A stretch of DNA of 64,000 nt from Blautia schinkii DSM 10518 (GTDB taxonomy: Bacteria > Bacillota > Clostridia > Lachnospirales > Lachnospiraceae), in assembly GCA_000702025.1 (NCBI GenBank), contig JNKJ01000009.1, positions 219,520 through 283,519 on the forward strand. Direction: 5' to 3'. Both the position numbers and the translations under genes were made by a program. The notes beneath the pieces are model-generated. The model was not told the DNA's origin, did not search any database, and saw only the letters and a list, made by a program, of their open reading frames with translations. This document shows positions 61,265 to 64,000 of this stretch, piece by piece. Each line of letters begins with the position of its first letter. The stretch's first letter is position 1.

Positions 61265-62248
61265 TTAATCGTCAAGTTCTTCCGCTTCCATATAGTAGAA
61301 GTCATCCTCAGGAAGGCTTCCCCCCACTGACTCCGAATTCTGATTGAAAAGCACCTCCAGGTATCCGCTCAAAGCAGTTTTCATTTCCTCTCCGTCCAGA
61401 TATTTGACATTACATTTCGGAAGTGCTGCCTCCGCGATAGGAGCCTTTTCTACAATTCCCGCAGCCGCTATCAGCTCTGCAGCTTCTGCCGTGTTTTCTG
61501 CTGCAAACTCGATGGAGCTCTCATGCTGATCCAGGAAATCCTCAATAACTTCAGGATTCGCCTCGATATAATCCTTTTTTGCTATAGTAACACCGGTGAC
61601 AAGCGTACCTTTTCCTGTTTTATCCCATTCCTGGGTCAGATCGCAGACCTCTTTGAGCTTCTCATTCTGTTTGCAGGCCACTGTTGCAAATGGCTGGGGA
61701 AGAATGCCGATCGCGTTCTCATCCTGTGCCAGGGTGGAAACTACCTCCGTTGCTTCGGACTTATATTCCACTGTCACTTCATCCTTAGAAATCCCGTTTG
61801 ACTCCAGAAGAAAGTTCAGAACATATTCCGGTGTCTGGCCTTTACCTGTAGAATACACGGTTTTACCTTTCAAATCAGCCACACTGGATATAGAATCATC
61901 CGCAGTGACCATGTAAAGCACACCAAGGGTATTAATGTCAATGACCTGGATATTCCCCTTTGTTTTGTTGTAAAGAATACTTGCCATATTTGCCGGAACC
62001 AGCACAATGTCCATCTCTCCGGTAGTAAACTTGGCAGTCAGTTCATCCGCTGCTGTTACCATCTCAAATGTATATGACTCGTCTGCATCTTTTTCTGCCT
62101 CATCCATGAAATGTACCAATCCCATGGAGGTAGGCCCTTTCATGGAACCAACGCGAACCTGCGCCTGCGCCGAAACTGTCACTACCCCTCCTGCAAGTAA
62201 AGCTGCTGACATTGCTGCGGCTATTAAAACGATCATTTTCTTTTTCAT
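61265..62248 (-). CDS. ABC transporter substrate-binding protein, NMT1/THI5-like
   Basis: 327 aa. Signal peptide about 1-27 (MKKKMIVLIAAAMSAALLAG, then GVVTVSAQA) with LAGG where a lipobox would read LAGC. The mature part has the two-domain NMT1-like pattern: VRVGSMKGPTSMGLVHFMDE, GEMDIVLVPANMASILYNKT, and DLKGKTVYSTGKGQTPEYVL. Relatives bind thiamine precursors, sulfonates, taurine, nitrate or phthalate-like compounds. No thi or ssu genes are near, so the ligand is open. Acidic C-terminus EAEELDD. Confidence 0.85.
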   Translation of the reverse strand: MKKKMIVLIAAAMSAALLAGGVVTVSAQAQVRVGSMKGPTSMGLVHFMDEAEKDADESYTFEMVTAADELTAKFTTGEMDIVLVPANMASILYNKTKGNIQVIDINTLGVLYMVTADDSISSVADLKGKTVYSTGKGQTPEYVLNFLLESNGISKDEVTVEYKSEATEVVSTLAQDENAIGILPQPFATVACKQNEKLKEVCDLTQEWDKTGKGTLVTGVTIAKKDYIEANPEVIEDFLDQHESSIEFAAENTAEAAELIAAAGIVEKAPIAEAALPKCNVKYLDGEEMKTALSGYLEVLFNQNSESVGGSLPEDDFYYMEAEELDD

Positions 62249-62304
62249 AAGTAATTCCTTCTTTCTGCTATTCGCTGAATTTCGTCCTTATCGGCTTTAC
62301 ATTC

Positions 62305-62333
62305 AGTATATCATTACAAGAACATGCATACAA
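62305..62333 (-). promoter_or_regulatory. Promoter of the NMT1-type importer operon
   Basis: Minus-strand TTGTAT (62333-62328), 17-bp spacer, TATACT (62310-62305), about 57 bp before the start. No TPP or other riboswitch seen in the leader. Confidence 0.6.
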
Positions 62334-62374
62334 GGAAAAAGATACTTTCCCAATATTCAAAGACCATAACAGCT

Positions 62375-62409
62375 CAAAATGCACCGGTACCATTTCCCGG
62401 TGCATTTTG
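62375..62409. terminator. Terminator of the Rpn-family gene
   Basis: Perfect 13-bp stem CAAAATGCACCGG/CCGGTGCATTTTG with a 9-nt loop, five bases past the stop at 62414. Confidence 0.8.
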
Positions 62410-62413
62410 GTTC

Positions 62414-63346
62414 TTAAAGATGATACTCTTTCAAAAGTTTTTCCTGAAGTTCCCTGTCCGTGACAGAGCGCTTTAGCTCATCCATTCGGTTGTCACGGAT
62501 AAGATTCTCCACCAGACGATTGATCTTCTCTGTCGCTATTTTGATGCCCTCTTCCTTTAGTGTTTTAAAATGCAGCTCTTCATCATATTCTTCCAGAAAC
62601 ATAGATACAACCTCCTTGCGGTTTGCCTTTAACACATCCGTGAGGACATTTTCCATAAGACATTGCTCGACTGCATTATCAACTGCTATCTCCAGGGAAT
62701 CGCCTGCTGTCATATTCTGCCGGATATAGAAAATAAACCTTGAATAATCTAATAACGGCTTGCACTTTTCCAGTAACTCCTGATTCTTTCCATAGTTAAT
62801 GTTCAAAACTAATGCATTACATTCTAACGCGGGAACTGATATCCCTCCTACCGGATGCTCCGGAGTCACAAATGCATCTGAAAGATGGAGAATTTCCCGC
62901 TCTGCTCTGTCTTCTAAGCCGTTATAAAATACGATGTACTGGGGATAAGGTAATTCTATTTGACTTGTACTATATAAATCCAGTGCAAACATATCGATAA
63001 AATCCTTATAGAGTCTGGCAAAGTATAGGACTCCCCGCAACGGTATATTGGGATTCCAGGTCGATTGATGTTCGATCAGGTATAACAGCCAATCTAATAA
63101 AAACGAGACATCGTTCTTATATCCCAGATAAATAACATTTTTCAATGTCGTAATGACAAGTCCACTGGTATCCTCATATGATGTGTCATTAAGGGCGTTA
63201 TATAATTGTAAAAGTTTCTTTTCATCCCGAAATATGAACCGGAACAATGTATCTTTATGTGTTCTCTGCACATATGTGCCTTTATCTGGAGTAGAAAAAG
63301 TTTGTCTTTTTCTTTTTACATGGTGCTTTTCTTTCTTTTTGCTCAT
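62414..63346 (-). CDS. Rpn family recombination-promoting nuclease / PD-(D/E)XK transposase-like protein
   Basis: 310 aa. Opens with a basic segment, then TYVQRTHKDTLFRFIFRDEK and the nuclease core: NDVSFLLDWLLYLIEHQSTW has the D...E pattern typical of these proteins, followed by PQYIVFYNG. The tail is Glu/Lys-rich helical. I chose ATG 63346; the in-frame ATG at 63361 contains the GGAGGT that serves as its RBS. Rpn relatives cleave DNA and promote RecA-independent recombination in E. coli. Single gene between a terminator and an rRNA operon. Confidence 0.8.
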   Translation of the reverse strand: MSKKKEKHHVKRKRQTFSTPDKGTYVQRTHKDTLFRFIFRDEKKLLQLYNALNDTSYEDTSGLVITTLKNVIYLGYKNDVSFLLDWLLYLIEHQSTWNPNIPLRGVLYFARLYKDFIDMFALDLYSTSQIELPYPQYIVFYNGLEDRAEREILHLSDAFVTPEHPVGGISVPALECNALVLNINYGKNQELLEKCKPLLDYSRFIFYIRQNMTAGDSLEIAVDNAVEQCLMENVLTDVLKANRKEVVSMFLEEYDEELHFKTLKEEGIKIATEKINRLVENLIRDNRMDELKRSVTDRELQEKLLKEYHL

Positions 63347-63618
63347 TCCATGTACCTCCATTATATTATGTTCTTCAAAGAATTAAAAGATTTTTAGCGG
63401 CAATATTTAAAAAATATCATGATGCTCACCACCTTTTTCTTATTTTTGATTAGTTTTTCCACCTGTAGCGGTAGACGAATCCTCCCTTGTCTCGTTGAAT
63501 TTTATAGTGGATCTTCCGGTGAATTACCGGTATAGAAAATAGAAATAATATATTATAGGATAGCACACTTAAACAAATCTGTCACATTAACTTTTTATAA
63601 AAACGAAAAAGCATAAAA

Positions 63619-63644
63619 CAAAAAAAGCAACCTCTTCGGCTGCT
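63619..63644 (-). terminator. rRNA operon terminator
   Basis: Minus-strand AGCAGCC-GAAGA-GGTTGCT followed by TTTTTTG. Ends the rRNA transcript about 230 bp after the 23S. The stretch 63347-63618 holds no gene I can support. Confidence 0.75.
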
Positions 63645-63870
63645 CTTACTCATTGCACCTTCAAAACTACATACATGCTAACATCCTTGAGAATCAATCT
63701 TCCATTGCGTGCCTGTGAGTCGTTTCTCACTACTCCGAGCGGTCACTTCGCGACTTCGTCGCTCAGTGCCTTTTGCTTCGCAAATGTTCAATCCACTCGG
63801 CCAACCTCTGTCCGCAAGCAAGCTTGCTCCCAGCTGTTGTCCTCCTGTCTTGACCGCTCTCTCAGGCTAT
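63645..63870 (-). other. 23S 3' trailer with GAA-triloop hairpin cluster, no 5S rRNA
   Basis: About 225 bp between 23S and the terminator. On the RNA strand it contains TTTGC-GAA-GCAAA (63784-63772) and GCGAC-GAA-GTCGC (63762-63750), plus a GCAAGC/GCTTGC palindrome near 63820-63832. I looked for a 5S rRNA (about 117 nt, with a CCGAACACGGAAG-type core) and found none. Confidence 0.6.
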
Positions 63871-64000
63871 TTGGTCAAGCCCTCACCCGATTAGTAGCAG
63901 TCAGCTCCATACATTGCTGCACTTCCACCTCTGCCCTATCTACCTCGTCGTCTTCAAGGGGGTTTACTTCCTAAGAATGGGATATCTCATCTTGAGGGGG
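63871..64000 (-). rRNA. 23S ribosomal RNA, 3' end (partial)
   Basis: The minus strand reads CCCCCTCAAGATGAGAT..., later AAGTGCAGCAATGTATGGAG and CTGACTGCTACTAATCGGGT, ending GAGGGCTTGACC: the conserved domain VI end of bacterial 23S rRNA. The rest of the operon lies beyond the window. Exact 3' end uncertain by a few bases. Confidence 0.93.

Noticed and set aside
62249..62413. TPP riboswitch before the NMT1/THI5-type binding protein
   Set aside because: I looked for the conserved CUGAGA and ACCUGAUC-type segments and did not find them; only a promoter and a terminator are visible.

Overview
The window looks like chromosomal DNA of a Gram-positive, low-to-moderate GC anaerobe of the Lachnospiraceae type (Clostridia). 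This rests on strong AGGAGG-type ribosome sites, TTGACA-17-TATAAT promoters, several solute-binding-protein uptake systems, a YesM/YesN two-component pair, an EpsC-type serine acetyltransferase beside cysK, tandem BlaR1-like M56 peptidases and Rpn-type PD-(D/E)XK proteins. The taxon is inferred from gene content only. No phage, integrase, insertion sequence or CRISPR array was found. Mobility is limited to Rpn-family genes (one truncated), minisatellites and one large inverted repeat.

Layout. 1-685: start of a membrane-anchored PIG-L deacetylase that leaves the window. 767-4138: a GntR-controlled operon of two ABC ATPase/membrane-protein pairs. 4227-8344: a secreted Ig-like protein gene and a blaI-blaR1-blaR1 operon, joined by a shared 16-bp promoter box; the two M56 genes are a tandem duplication that still carries the tail of a second blaI. 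8420-8631: a 54-bp inverted repeat around a structured loop. 8754-14367: membrane protein, heterodimeric ABC exporter and malQ. 14529-20561: tiny lipoprotein, alpha/beta hydrolase, TetR and a giant RND pump behind a consensus promoter and palindromic operator. 20697-22669: secreted DUF protein, DUF378 pair, two tRNA-Gly. 22907-26432: CPA2 antiporter, then cysK-cysE with a 51-bp tandem repeat between them. 26559-30760: URO-D-like protein, GPH/MFS transporter and PucR regulator. 30849-33237: tRNA-Ser, a MarR/FMN-binding pair, tRNA-Trp, and an XRE regulator/membrane protein pair.

33332-41982 is a carbohydrate locus: YesM kinase, YesN regulator, GHL6-type glycosidase, and binding protein with two permeases; it has no own ATPase. 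42103-45473 holds an Rpn remnant, a CDF metal exporter under a probable NiCo riboswitch, and a MATE pump. 46765-59538 is an approximately 11.5-kb operon with its LacI regulator: oligopeptide-type importer, CocE/X-Pro-type hydrolase, AtuA and its small partner, CaiB CoA-transferase and thiolase. It reads as uptake, hydrolysis, CoA activation and thiolytic cleavage of an unknown acyl compound, and is the best candidate for an undescribed pathway. 59716-62333 is an NMT1/THI5-type importer, 62414-63346 an Rpn-family gene, and 63871-64000 the 3' end of a 23S rRNA with no 5S gene after it.

Regulation is unusually readable. Palindromes sit on promoters of the GntR, TetR, MarR, XRE and LacI units, direct repeats lie upstream of the YesN target, and each binding-protein gene is followed by a hairpin before its transporter partner.
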